From positions 6,999,001 to 7,063,000 of the forward strand of contig CM060467.1 in the NCBI GenBank assembly GCA_030544235.1: a DNA stretch of 64,000 bases. Direction: 5' to 3'. The DNA comes from Lepturacanthus savala. Lineage: Eukaryota > Chordata > Actinopteri > Scombriformes > Trichiuridae. This document shows, one piece after another, positions 13,865 through 25,900 of the stretch (position 1 is the stretch's first letter; each line of letters begins with the position of its first letter). The translations under genes and the position numbers were made by a program. The notes under the pieces are model-generated. The model had not been told where the DNA came from. It made no database searches and was given only the letters and a program-made list of their open reading frames with translations.

Positions 13865-15750
13865 AAGTAAACTAGGCACATTCCTATCTGATGCTGCTAT
13901 TATTATTATTATTATACATAATATTAATAATATAATTATTAATAAAAATAATATCATTGTGTGTAGCACTGACTTCGTGAGAATGTGAGTTTCCTTCACC
14001 ATCCGGTGTCTCACCATTAACACATTCTGCTTGTACTGTATGTCGGCCGCATCTGGTTCTACGTTACTGCAGTGCTCCACATAGTGTGCGTGCCCAGTTT
14101 TCTACCAGATTTAAGTCTGACGCTCTTCAAAGAGGTGCCTTACCGCAGCTTTAGCGGGCCCGCCCGCAGCAGTCTTAACAGAGGTCAGTGTTGGCTGTGT
14201 GCCAATGGCAGTACCTTACATAAACCACCACATCGAGGAATGTGTCTGGACACACTTCACAGGAAACGCACAAGACAGCGCAAGTGGGGTATTGTTTCCT
14301 TCTGCTTATGGCTTGTAGTGCCGGTGTTCGTTTCGCACACAGAAACTCACACAGTGAGGGAGATCATAAAAAACTATTAGTGTGCATAAAGAAGGAGTCA
14401 CTCTGCTATTCAGCACTCGTATTGCTTTCTACCCCCATCTTGTCTCAGCTGGATGTGACATTATCTGTGAGTCAGGTCGTGTCCATTCCAGCCAGTACCT
14501 ACAGTGAGCTAATGTGCTGTCATCCAGGCCTGACTGCTGCTCCTAACCCCCTCAGACCATGGGTAAAATCGATATTACAGGAGCCATTAAAACCTGTAGG
14601 AGTTATTTAGACGTCTGTGTCTTTCTGCAGTCTCCGCTGTCTGTATTATTGTCTGTATCGCCATACACTGCAGATCCGTCTGTCACTGTATCCTTTGCTC
14701 AAGTCATTATCAGGCTGTGCTTCTCCGGTTCTGTCGTTTCATTCCACACACTTTGTAAGACTTTGTCCCTCTCCATTTCAATCTGCCTTTGATCCATTTA
14801 TCTATCTCCCTGTCCCCATCGTTCCGGCTTTATATCGGCATGTTATTCCTTTTTTTTTTTTGCAACCTGGAAGTGTGGGTTTTATGACAATCGTGCTGAG
14901 AAATGACTTCATTTTCCTATTTCACCCTCTGCTTGTATCAAACTATGGACTGAAAAAAATCCCCAAATTGTAAAAGCAAATACTCCACTTTGAAGGATCA
15001 CTGCCTCTTGCTGGAGATTACAGCCTTAATGTAGTTTAAAACTAAATTTAGAATCATGGCTGACTTTTATATTATATTTGTTTTGTGTGAGCACATGATT
15101 CAGCACTCAGCAGTCTAGCCACTATCTAATTAGTTCGCTTCCATCCATAGTCAGTGATAAAATGTTTATATTATAACTGTCAAAGCACAGCACAGTTTAT
15201 GTCAAGTTGTTAAGCTTTTTTCCTCCACCACATTTGTCTCCCTTTTTGACCCTGGAGTTCTGTTTACCAAAACAAAGCTGAATTCTCCCCCCTCCCTCTC
15301 CCTCTCCTCTCGTCTCCTCTCCTTTCTCATGGTCCAACAAAGTGCATTGTTTCTGAAGGAAAAGTAAGCAATTGATGCAGCATAAACCTGTCATGTCTGA
15401 TGTGCATTGTTCAGACAGTATAATAGCTTTCAGCTTAACATAATTGTTCTCTGAAATGCTTTATTTGCGTTTGCATTTACTACATTTTTAGAATATAGAG
15501 AGAGATTTTTTTTAATAAAATTTTCCTGAATTGTGCTTTTTCCTAATTCAATAATCTAATCATAATTATGTTGTACATATATGCACCGTGTCTGCATATT
15601 TGCTCCATCTTGCTTTCTGGTATTATCCAACATACCCATCTGTTGAGGAGGTGAGGCAAAAAAGTTGACATTTGAAGAACGTACCATAACAGGCCAGGTG
15701 AGGTGGTGAAAACCCCTCGCCAGAATGAAGAGTTAGAGTTACAATTGCGG

Positions 15751-15940
15751 TTTTCTTTTTTTGGGCCATTATTGATGGTGTATGGTGGAAAGAGGCAGGA
15801 AAGGGGAAGGCAGAGAGAGCAGGAATGACATGCAGGAAGGGGCCGTCCGATGTAGGATTCGAACCGGGGCCTCCTGTGGTGAGGACTGTAGCCTCTCTAC
15901 ATGGGGCGTCTGCTCTACACACTGCAACACTTGTTGCCCC
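15751..15940 (-). mobile_element. tRNA-derived SINE, minus strand
   Basis: Read on the minus strand, the element starts ggggcaacaagtg, has an A-box-like segment (tgtgtagagcagac) and a clear RNA polymerase III B box (ggttcgaatcc). It continues into a pyrimidine-rich body (gcatgtcattcctgctctctc), ends caataatggcccaaaaaaag, and so has the tRNA-head plus short-tail layout of a common teleost SINE. The flanks aattgcgg and aattacag could be a decayed target-site duplication (6 of 8 identical). It lies about 580 bp upstream of the first recognised trio exon. Confidence 0.75.
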
Positions 15941-16520
15941 AATTACAGTATGTTTTTAACGAATTGCCACTATCAAAAATGATTTCCCCAAAGCATTAGA
16001 CCCAGTAGTCAGCAGAATTTCCAAGATAATGGCATATGCACATGCACAGACACACACATACACAAACATAGTTTTATGAGTCCTTCACTGTGGTTCATTG
16101 ATGTCAACTTGTTCAATTTATACAAACAGACTTTTAAACTGCTCTGTGTCCTTTCTTAGAATTATAACAATGTTGTCCAAATGTACAGTATGACAAAGAA
16201 AGTGGATTACCTTCACCTCACAGGATACAGGAGTACAGAATCTTCCTAAACACACAGTTTCCATATGGTCTTCTATATAGATTTATTTAATTTGAGGTGA
16301 TCTGTAATAAATGCATATTGTGCAGTGTGAGTTAAACATGGCATTGATACTGACTATTTCAGCACATATATGTCACATCCTGCTGGTCTGAGGACTAGGA
16401 TCAGAGTAACTTTTTTTGCTGCTCTGCTGGTCACTGAGTCTTGCTGTTATTCTTTGTTTAAAAAGTACATGTTGCGAGCCTTGTGTCTTTCTGACATCTG
16501 TATTTCTTTCTATGTTTTAG

Positions 16521-16595
16521 GGTTTCATCGCAATGAGGATATGAAGGCCATCGATGTCCTTCCCATCCTCAAGGAGAAAGTCGCCTTTCTCTCAG
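16521..16595 (+). CDS. trio: trio exon 1 of window: start of Sec14 region
   Basis: Acceptor tatgttttag and donor gtcag. The first two bases complete a split Gly codon (phase 1), then FHRNEDMKAIDVLPILKEK and VAFLS, matching human TRIO NDEMKAMDVLPILKEKVAY. The exon leads into the Sec14/CRAL-TRIO lipid-binding-type domain. It ends in phase 1. Confidence 0.95.
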
Positions 16596-16860
16596 GTCAG
16601 ATGCTTACAATCTTTCCTCCACAGAGAAATTATAAAAGTTGACAGCCACCACCAGTATTTTTGAGAAAATTCATGTTCAACACCCACAGAATATTCAGTT
16701 CCGTGAAGATGATAGGAGAAATTATATCAAAAGAAAGAACAGAGCTTCTAGTTTTAGATACACTTGAATCTAGGTCATTTTCTTAAAAATAAAAAAAAGC
16801 TTCAAAAGCTTTTTTCAGAGACATTTTCAAGCAGAATATCAACTTATACTTACTTTTTAT

Positions 16861-16908
<48 letters not shown>

Positions 16909-19900
16909 AGTGGCAATAGCTTTGGTTTCATTTCGTTGAATATTCTGACCTTTATCTCATTAGTGTTAACTGCACCGGGCATCGCCATAATTGTAAGTGA
17001 GTGTTTTTTCTGTGTGTGCAATCAAAGTCAGTGTTGTTTGTTACCGCACCTCTCACTAAAATGCTATTACCAACCCTGTCATAATGAGGCTAATTTGACC
17101 CCTGACGCTTCAATTTGACTCAATATAAGTCATGACTAACTGCCAACATAGCCGCAGATGGTACCCATACAAATTAGCTTCTGTCACATTGGAAAACTAC
17201 TGCATTCACTCAAAATCTTTTTGGTGTCACATAATGTAGGTTATATGCTCTAACTTCCACTCAAGTGCAACAAATAATTTAGTTAGACTCAATCAGTTTA
17301 TCTATTTTACTTTCAGTTAGTACAAGGAATGTTAATTTTGTGTAGATTTCAGAAGGGCCTTTTTTTAAACAGCTGTTTGCAGGATGTATAATGATGAGGT
17401 CATTTATCTATTTGTGGCTATGTAAGATGAAAGCGATAGTGTATAACTTCTACATATAAATGGACATCTGTTATGTTCAAGTCTGTGCACAACTTCCACC
17501 CTCTGCTAACTTTAATGATGATAAATGAATTTAATCATCTTAATATTGAGTTATTTGTGTGTGTAATCCTAGGGTTGTGTGATACAATTTTTTGTAATTG
17601 TGCTCACTACCAGAAGGGTCAGACATAACATTCCACATGTTGCTGTGGATGCTGCTCACTCCCTGGAGGAGAAATACAAGTGACGCACATCCAGTGAAGG
17701 CACCTTTTTGATTGTAATTTAAAAAGGCTGTGATGAAAAAAGAAAGAGACATGTTTTAAGTTTTTATTTAATAAAGTAGGGTTTGTCTTGTCTTTTTCGT
17801 CAACAAAAAATGCTTGTTAATTTTGTCACAGTTGTCAGTGGTTAAGGATATTAACAAAAAAAAAAAATGTTGACAAATTTATTTCATCTAGTCTCATCTG
17901 ACAAAATTAAGATGTCCATGACATTGGTAAATGTTCACAGCCTCTGTTAAACAGGCATAATAACCAAGAATTCAACATGGAGATTTTCTCATCAATAACT
18001 CTTTTTGTCACCTGATTACTACCCACAGGCGGCAGGGACAGACGTGGAGGTCCCGTTCTCACTTTTCCAGCACGGAGCAACCATGACAGAATACGACCTG
18101 AAGACCTGCGCAGGCTCATAGCCTACCTGGCTACTATTCCCAGGTACACACACACACACACACGTGTCCTTTAGTGGAAGTTGTATTGCTGAATATGGAA
18201 ATACACACACACTCCTATGCACATGCACTTACCGGTTTGAGACCCTCTTCTTGATCCTAGGCTAATTTGAAACAGCCTTCTCTCCTCAGACACAATTCAT
18301 CATTTCTTTGTCAGACCTTCCAACCTTGCTTGGATTTAAAAAGAAAAGGCCTAAGGCTGCTAAGAGCTGGGATGATTTTGTTTGGGAATCTCTCTAAAGA
18401 TTCAACCATCCATCTTTTTCCCCTTTGGTTTCCTTCTAACTCTGTAGACTCACTGTAGACTCTGTAGACTTTGTCATTCTTCCCTTTCCAATAAAGTATT
18501 GGTAATCATCTCTGATTAGTGTCTTAGTCATTAGTCAACATAAAAATCAGTGTTTCTTTCCTGTTTCCTGTGCGCTTTGTTGTAATTTGTGCTAGAGTCT
18601 AAAAACTCCAGCAGGAAGCGTGAAGCCACAGGATGTTTTTGCAGAGTTGCTCTCTGTTGTGCTCTGTCGTCCTCTGCATTGTGATCTTCAAGTCTCGAAG
18701 CACCTTTCCCTCACATTTATGTTTTTAGCTACCAGCTGCTCTGTTTGTAGTCACTTGTGATTAGCTTGCATGCCTCAGTTCTGCTCTATTTTGATCTCCC
18801 CTGTTGTGTGCTTTCCAGTGCTTTGCAGGTCTTGCGCTTTAAAGTCTTTTTTCACGGTAGAGTTTGGGGATTTGTTTTAAGGCGAGAGGCCGTTTAGATC
18901 TGTTAAGATCAGTTACTGCAAAAACGAGTACCTTCTTATTCCCTCTGGCCTCCTTCAGGGGCTTTTACAATGTTCGGGAATACTCAATTTATGCAGTGCA
19001 AATGTTCAAGAATGACTATTAGGATTATAACTTTCGAATTTTTATCTAGAACCCTGCAGATAATTCTGTATTAAATCCATTCTATCAACACACTGTGAGA
19101 CAGACATTGCCCCATAGAACAAAACCCAGTCGCATCTTTTTTTCAAAAGTGCTTAAGGGGTCAGATGAAGAATAAATAATCTTATTGATAGGCTGCCAGG
19201 ATTGCGGTGTTGTGCTGTGCAATGTCTTTAGCTGTTCCTTATTTAATTTTACACTAGTTGGTGTTTAGTTTGGAGTGCAGCTAACCTGAGTGAGACTGTT
19301 TCATGTCGGATTTATTTTCCTTGGAGCAGGCGAGCACATACTGTCAAATGCAGATGGTCTAGCTGTTCTTTCTTCATCCCATACTAATAGTATGCGTGTA
19401 TTTAATAGTTTACAATTTACTGTTAAAGTATAAGCTGGTGCAGCAGCTTTCTGTGAATCGGGGCAATCTGTTTATGTTGTGAAAATCCTAATGCCTCCAA
19501 AAGGCTCAACTCTGCGTTAAAAGGTGAGACTAGAGAGGATAACATATCTGTCAGAGGCGGCCAGATTTTGGCCAACTCAGGAGGTCAGCTCCTTCAAATA
19601 CTCCATCTATCTTTCCCTTTTTTCCTCTCTCCCTCTCTCTCGCTCCCTCTCCCTCTCTATCTCCCTCTCTCTCCCCCTCCCCTCCACTCTGTTTTTATCT
19701 AACCGTTTGGCTGCCGATCTGTTTTCAGAGTGAGGTCAGAGTGAGTTAGAGCAGGAGGGCCTGCGTCTGTTTCTGTCTCCTTGCTAGACACATTCAGATT
19801 AAAGCCTTTAACACTGAGAAACAACCTTTTATGGACTTATACAGCAGCAGGACTCCTGGTAAGCAGCAGTGGAAATTTCAACGCTTGAATGTTTTAACTA

Positions 19901-22900
19901 TTTTTTTCCCTCCCCAGCTGCTGCGGAGATGTGCATGGGATCTTTTGATTTTTTTTTTCTTTTTTTTTAATTTTGGCATCTTAACAACTATAGGAGCCCT
20001 TTACATTCTTTTTACATTGCGTCTTTCTTGATGTGCTGCTTTGTAGTGGGTTTATTTCTGTCACATAGGAAATTACATTGATATCCAATAAATCAATAGT
20101 TTGACACCATTTCTTTTAGCTCTTTCAGCCTGGTTCGTACAACTCTCAAATCAATCAGATTGGATTTGTTTTGTTGTCGCTCTTTTTTTCAGATTAATAT
20201 TGTAGTGTACCTTCTTCTGTGTTCATTTGCTCTTCATCAGGGGATCTGACCTCTTTTATTCTTGTTTCCTGCAGTGAGGAGGTGGCCAGACATGGCTTCA
20301 CAGTCATCGTGGACATGCGTGGTTCTAAGTGGGACAGCATCAAGCCTCTGCTGAAGATCCTCCAGGAGTCTTTCCCTTCTTGCATCCACGTCGCCCTCAT
20401 CATCAAACCAGACAACTTCTGGCAGAAGCAGAGGACCAACTTTGGCAGCTCCAAGTTTGAATTCGAGGTGGGTGACATATTTTAATATCGGTTTCTAATG
20501 TTAAGATACGTTACCTCACATTAATAGACTGGGGTTTGTTGATGAACAATAGCTTCATTGTCTCTTTTGAGTACTTTCAAGGGTTCTTCCCTACTTCTTT
20601 AGTTGAGATGGTATTTTTTCTCTTTGCATCAATATATTTAATTATGAACAATTTATTGCAAGCTATTATATTATTATACCTTTAGATAGCATAGCCATTG
20701 GTCTTAATATATCAGCTCTAATTGGACTGCTCCGTGAGAGCGGCACTATTCGGTCCCATGTGGGCATGCAGTGCTGGTATATTTAGTGCTGACCCAGTTA
20801 CTATGGAAACCGATATATAGGACATGGCGAACCTTTTGTCCAACACTATTGATTTGGTTTGGACAAGCCACTTGTTTTTTTATGATGTCAAAAATGGATT
20901 ATATGTGAGTGGGACATGATGTTTATCAGGACATTACTGGTTTGAACCGATCTCTAGATGGTGTTAGACAATGTTTTTATTGCAGCTCCCTGCTGCTAAT
21001 ACAGTATGTGTGCAGGTTCACACCTCCACCTGCAACTACTTCTGTAAGTGTGACTGCAGTTTAAAGGAGGCTGAGAAACGTTTTATACCACCTATACAGG
21101 ATAACATTTTCAGTCTTTCATGCCACAATGAAAAGGATTCATTCATAATTGTCTCTTAAGTCTTTTATAAATGTTTTCATCAGCATGCGGTTGACCTTCT
21201 ATTTCCATTTTCAACAACATCTGCAATAATCTGACACCAGCCTGACATCCAATCATTTATTCTGCATTTCCATTGTTTCCTTTACTTTACTGAACCTCTG
21301 CAGTTTCTGTTTTTACTTCTCAGGAGTTCAAATCTGTGTATTTCCATCTTATTAATGATAACATAAATGCTACTTGAAATGCCTGGAATGTTTTTTTTTT
21401 GGCCAGCCCACCTATCTAAACAGAAGTGAACAATGTTCAGCCACTGACTGCACATTTTGTTTCAAAAATGTCAGTTTAATGGTGGGAAATATTTTTGAAG
21501 TTACCATTTTATTAGCTGGAACACGATGATGATGACTGTTATGGTAATTAAACTGTTTTTTTTTCCCTCTGTCTGCTCCCTCCTTTTTTCCCTTCCTCTG
21601 CCTACATTCACCTCTCCTCTCTCAATTGTTTTTTACGTTTTCCTTCATTCCTTCATCTCCTTTTCTACTCTGGTCCTCCTACAAACACACACGTCAACAC
21701 CAGACGGTGATGGTCTCCTTAGAGGGTTTAAGCAAGATAGTGGACCCATCCCAGCTAACGGCTGACTTTGAGGGCAGCTTGGAGTACAACCATGATGACT
21801 GGATTGAGGTTTGGCTGTTTTCTTTTTTTTGTTCTAGCTTTTAATTTACCTCTGCTTTTTAAATCTGCACAGATGTTGGCAGCCTTTGTTTTTTTGTTTG
21901 TTTAATTAATAAAGCAGTTATGTCCTTCCCAGCAAAACCAGACTTCATCGGCTCACTTTTAATGACCGTTTCAGGTGCGGCTCTCATTCGAGACCTTCGC
22001 CAGCGATGCAGCGCGGTCTCTGTCACGCCTCGAGGAGCTCCAGGAGACCTTGTCCCAGCGTGATCTGCCGCGGGACCTGGAAGGAGCTCGGCGGCTCATG
22101 GAAGAACACGCCGCTCTGAAGAAAAGGGCTACCAAAGCGTCAGTAGAGGAGCTGGACACACAGGGACGAAGGCTGTTGCAAAGGCTACAGTCGCAAACCG
22201 CAGGAGTCGGGAGTAGCGGCGAAAGCGTGTACGGAAACCGCATCAGTGGAGCCAGCGGAGACTCCATCGACCACCATCACGGATTCCACACACATGTGGA
22301 CACACACAACCTGGTGGCTAAGGTGACAAGTTTGTTGGATAAGCTCCATGGGACACGCCAGAATCTGCAGCAGCTGTGGCACATGAGGAAGCTGAAACTG
22401 GACCAGTGTTTCCAGCTGCGTCTGTTTGAGCAGGACGCAGAAAAGGTCAGAGTGCTCTGCTGTTCTATTCTATTATATCATGATTGAAGATTAGTTTAAT
22501 TACTTCCTGTCTGCCTCTTCACCTTTTGCCCCATGGTGATCCTGTGTAAATATATGCACCAATGCCGCAGTTTATTTCTTCATACATACAGGAGTCTTAG
22601 ACCCACACAGAAGCGTATCTGATGCGTGAGCATGCATGCCTAATTTTAGCTGAGTATTTGAAAAAAATTACATTAATCCAGACGTTTAAGTCCCCAGATC
22701 AACTTTCATCCCAATGTAGGCCAGATTAGAGAGGCTGTGCGTGTATATATTGATAGAAGCCTAACAGATGATTTACTCTGATCCTGCTGGCCAGTGTGGA
22801 CAAAATCTTTAAGGTTTTATTTTTTGTACACTTTTTTTAGTGCATGCTTTTGTAAGCACCTTAAGTTTCTTCCAATTGGTCTGAAGTCTTATTTTAGCTC

Positions 22901-25900
22901 ATCAAATATCTGGACTACGCAGACGTTGGAAGTAGAGCGAACAAACCCATGCAAGTGTGCCTGTATGTCGTCTCTCTTTCAGGAGTGTTTTGATGTTGTG
23001 TACATGTGTGGAGCTGGTAAACGTAGTTATATGGACCTTGCAGAGCTGGAGGCAAATGCAGAGGCCTGCTAGGGGAAAGAGCTGTAATTAAACACACCTT
23101 CCCATATGCCGAGCATGTAAAGACAGAGGAACATGCAGAGAACACACTGACACACATAACTGAAGGGTAAAGCTCAGTGGACACACACACACAAATACAC
23201 ACAAAATACTTGCTCTTTTTCTACTTATTACAGAGGAGGTCGAAGATGACTTCAGACATCAGCGCAGCAGTGAGTGATGAGAGGTTTGGTTAATTACAAA
23301 CACCAAAACAAGAGCCTCTCTCATTCTCAGTGAACATGAGATGGAAAGATCCATCCTGTTTGTAGTTTTATTCTGTAAAACTAACAGTGTTTCCTCCCCC
23401 CCTTCCTTGTGCAGATGTTCGACTGGATCATGCACAACAAGGGGCTTTTCCTCACCAGCTACACGGAAATCGGAGGGAACCACCAGCATGCAGTTGAGCT
23501 GCAGACCCAGCACAACCATTTTGCTATGAATTGCATGGTAAGATGCCTTCTTTGTCCCTGTATGTTGTGCACACACGCACTCATACTCGCACACAAACAC
23601 GCGCAGGTGACGCCATCATAACCTATCATTATTACTGTCACTCACAGTAACAGCCACCACACACACACACACACAGGCACGCCTTTTTCTTCACAGTCTT
23701 CATCCCAAACCTCTCTTCCCCCTTGGGCTACGACTAGCTGTAGACTGATATTTGCTCTCCTGCTACCTTCCCTCATATTATTCCTCTGGTCTCCACTCTG
23801 CTCCAACTCTGCCCCGCTCTGTCATGTCTCTTCACACCGCTGTTCCTATAATTGACCTGCGTCGCTTCCCTCCCCCTCCCATAGCTGTGTGTTGCCCTCT
23901 GCTGCTCTGCTCCACACCCCCTTGACCTCCTCTGCCTCACTGTGGTCCGTTAAGCTCTGCTGCTAATAACTAATAAGTTTAAGCTGCGGACATTGTATTG
24001 TATTGACTCCGCAGCCTAAGAGTGTTCTGCTCTGCCAGTTCTCATCAAAAAAACGTCCTCATGGACTTGCTCACGACATAAATAATCAATCTTTGACCCT
24101 TTCTACGTGTATTTTCTTTCACCTGCCACTAGTTATACTCTGCGCCAGCCTTGCCTTACATTGTCATGTTGCCAGATTTTTCACTTTTTTTTCCCCCCAC
24201 ACTGTGACTGGTGTTAGGAACCATGCACAGTGAGCGGTGTCAACATGAGGGCCCAGAGGGCCCCAAAGCCAGTTGTGTCAACACAGTGGGCTGAGATGAA
24301 CCAATAACTCCTGAGACAACAGTAGTACAAAGGACAGATGGAACCGCAGTGTAAAACTCACACATACAGTTCTGCGTAATACACACGCACACATTCGGGT
24401 ACATTCATAGTGACCACCGCCCCCTCCACCCATTCTTCCACAGGAAGCGACATTTCCCTTTCCTGTTGCCTGCATAGGCCAAATGGAAATACAATGTGTC
24501 AGGGTCGGTGAACAATATGTGTGAGGCGTGTGTGTTTATTTGCGTTCACATTTTAAAATGTAAAAATGGACGTGATGATGAAAATAGGGGCGAAACAACA
24601 GAATAACCGGTGTTTCCCCAGGTGTCTTAATCTGTACCAGCAGCATCGCTGCCATCAAAGGCATCAGTGTTGGTTTTGGCGTATTCCATCAGTGATCTTT
24701 CCTAGACACACAATTCATAGAAGCATCAGCATTTCATCAAATTTGACATGACATAATATTATGTCACGCACAATACAACAGATGGAGTTATGTTACTGTT
24801 ATGCCCTCGAGGAGGCATGTACCAAATGCAGTTTGGGAATAATGGAGTTTCTCTACCCTGTTAATAGATAAATATCCTCTGACATCCTTTTGTAGGTGCC
24901 TAGTTATTCTCTATTATTTAAACAGTATAAAATTCTAATTTTAATTATACGATAAAAGTAAATGTTTTTAATTCACCTTGATTTAGATGAAGACCAGTAA
25001 ATAACTGAACTGAATGATTCAAATTAAGAACATAAACAAACATGTAGCTAATTACCAACTTTATATTTAGTTACATGCTTTTCTTTCTTTTACTTCTTTT
25101 ATAGTATAGTGTTTGTATCCCTTCTTCCACATTCCAATATAAATATATTAAAAAAAAAAAAAATTAATTGGTAAAATCAGAAATAAACGGCAGACACGGA
25201 AGTAATCTCTATATGATCAAAAAATCACATAGAGAGGCAGCGAGGCAGAGAGAGCTCTGCAACAATGCACAAGCTCTGGGTTTTTATCTGGTTTCAGCAG
25301 GCAGTCACATGGCCACATATAGCCTTGAAGTGAGAAGACAAAAAAATGACAAGTTCTCCCTTGTGCAGAAACCTCATATTCATTATAGAAAAGAAATGGC
25401 ACCGCCACTCAAAGTACAGTTCTTAATTAGGAAAACACAGTTATAAATCAGGGAACATGGGTGCCTGAACAACCTCAGGGTGAATATGTGACCTCACTCA
25501 GAAACCCACACAGTCAGCTGTTCTTTTTAGAGCCTGTATGCAGTTACCTAGAGATTAAACTTATTTGCGAAAATGAATCACTGTAAAAGTCAGTCTCCAT
25601 CGTATCCTTGTTTGCTCCATCGTATGGGTATGAGGACATGATCTGAGAAAGGCTCCCATTCCTCAGTAACGTTCAGTTGCAGAAGACTGGGAATTTACTT
25701 GATCCATTTATCATCAACTTGTGACCCAGATAGAAATATTCCTCTCGCATGAACGTCTGTGAAGGCATATGAAGTGGGATGTCAGTTAAGATTGCACCAT
25801 TTTATACCATTAACTTTGTCATAATATGTTTACATTGTACATAATGCGTGCGCATACGACACACACCGGCAGCAAATCTCATCCTCACATTAACACAAAT

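Larger units (their letters stand above)
1..16520 (+). other. Long 5' intron (or upstream region) of trio, noncoding
   Basis: No exon of trio or of another gene is recognisable on either strand. The open frames here are short, low in complexity and have no family signature. Contents: (CT)n at about 2470-2510, a CpG-richer patch at 2041-2290, two hairpins at 5514-5626, a hAT-like terminus at 10108, AT-rich sequence to about 10560, (AT)n at 13833-13861 and a SINE at about 15751-15940. Because the first recognised exon begins in phase 1, at least one coding exon must precede it, probably left of the window. Confidence 0.7.

Noticed and set aside
14072..14973. Chain of overlapping + strand open frames of 77-122 codons
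   Set aside because: Low-complexity translations in different frames with no domain. Consistent with chance in a CT-rich stretch.
21971..22267. 98-codon minus-strand open frame
   Set aside because: Antisense shadow of trio exon 5.
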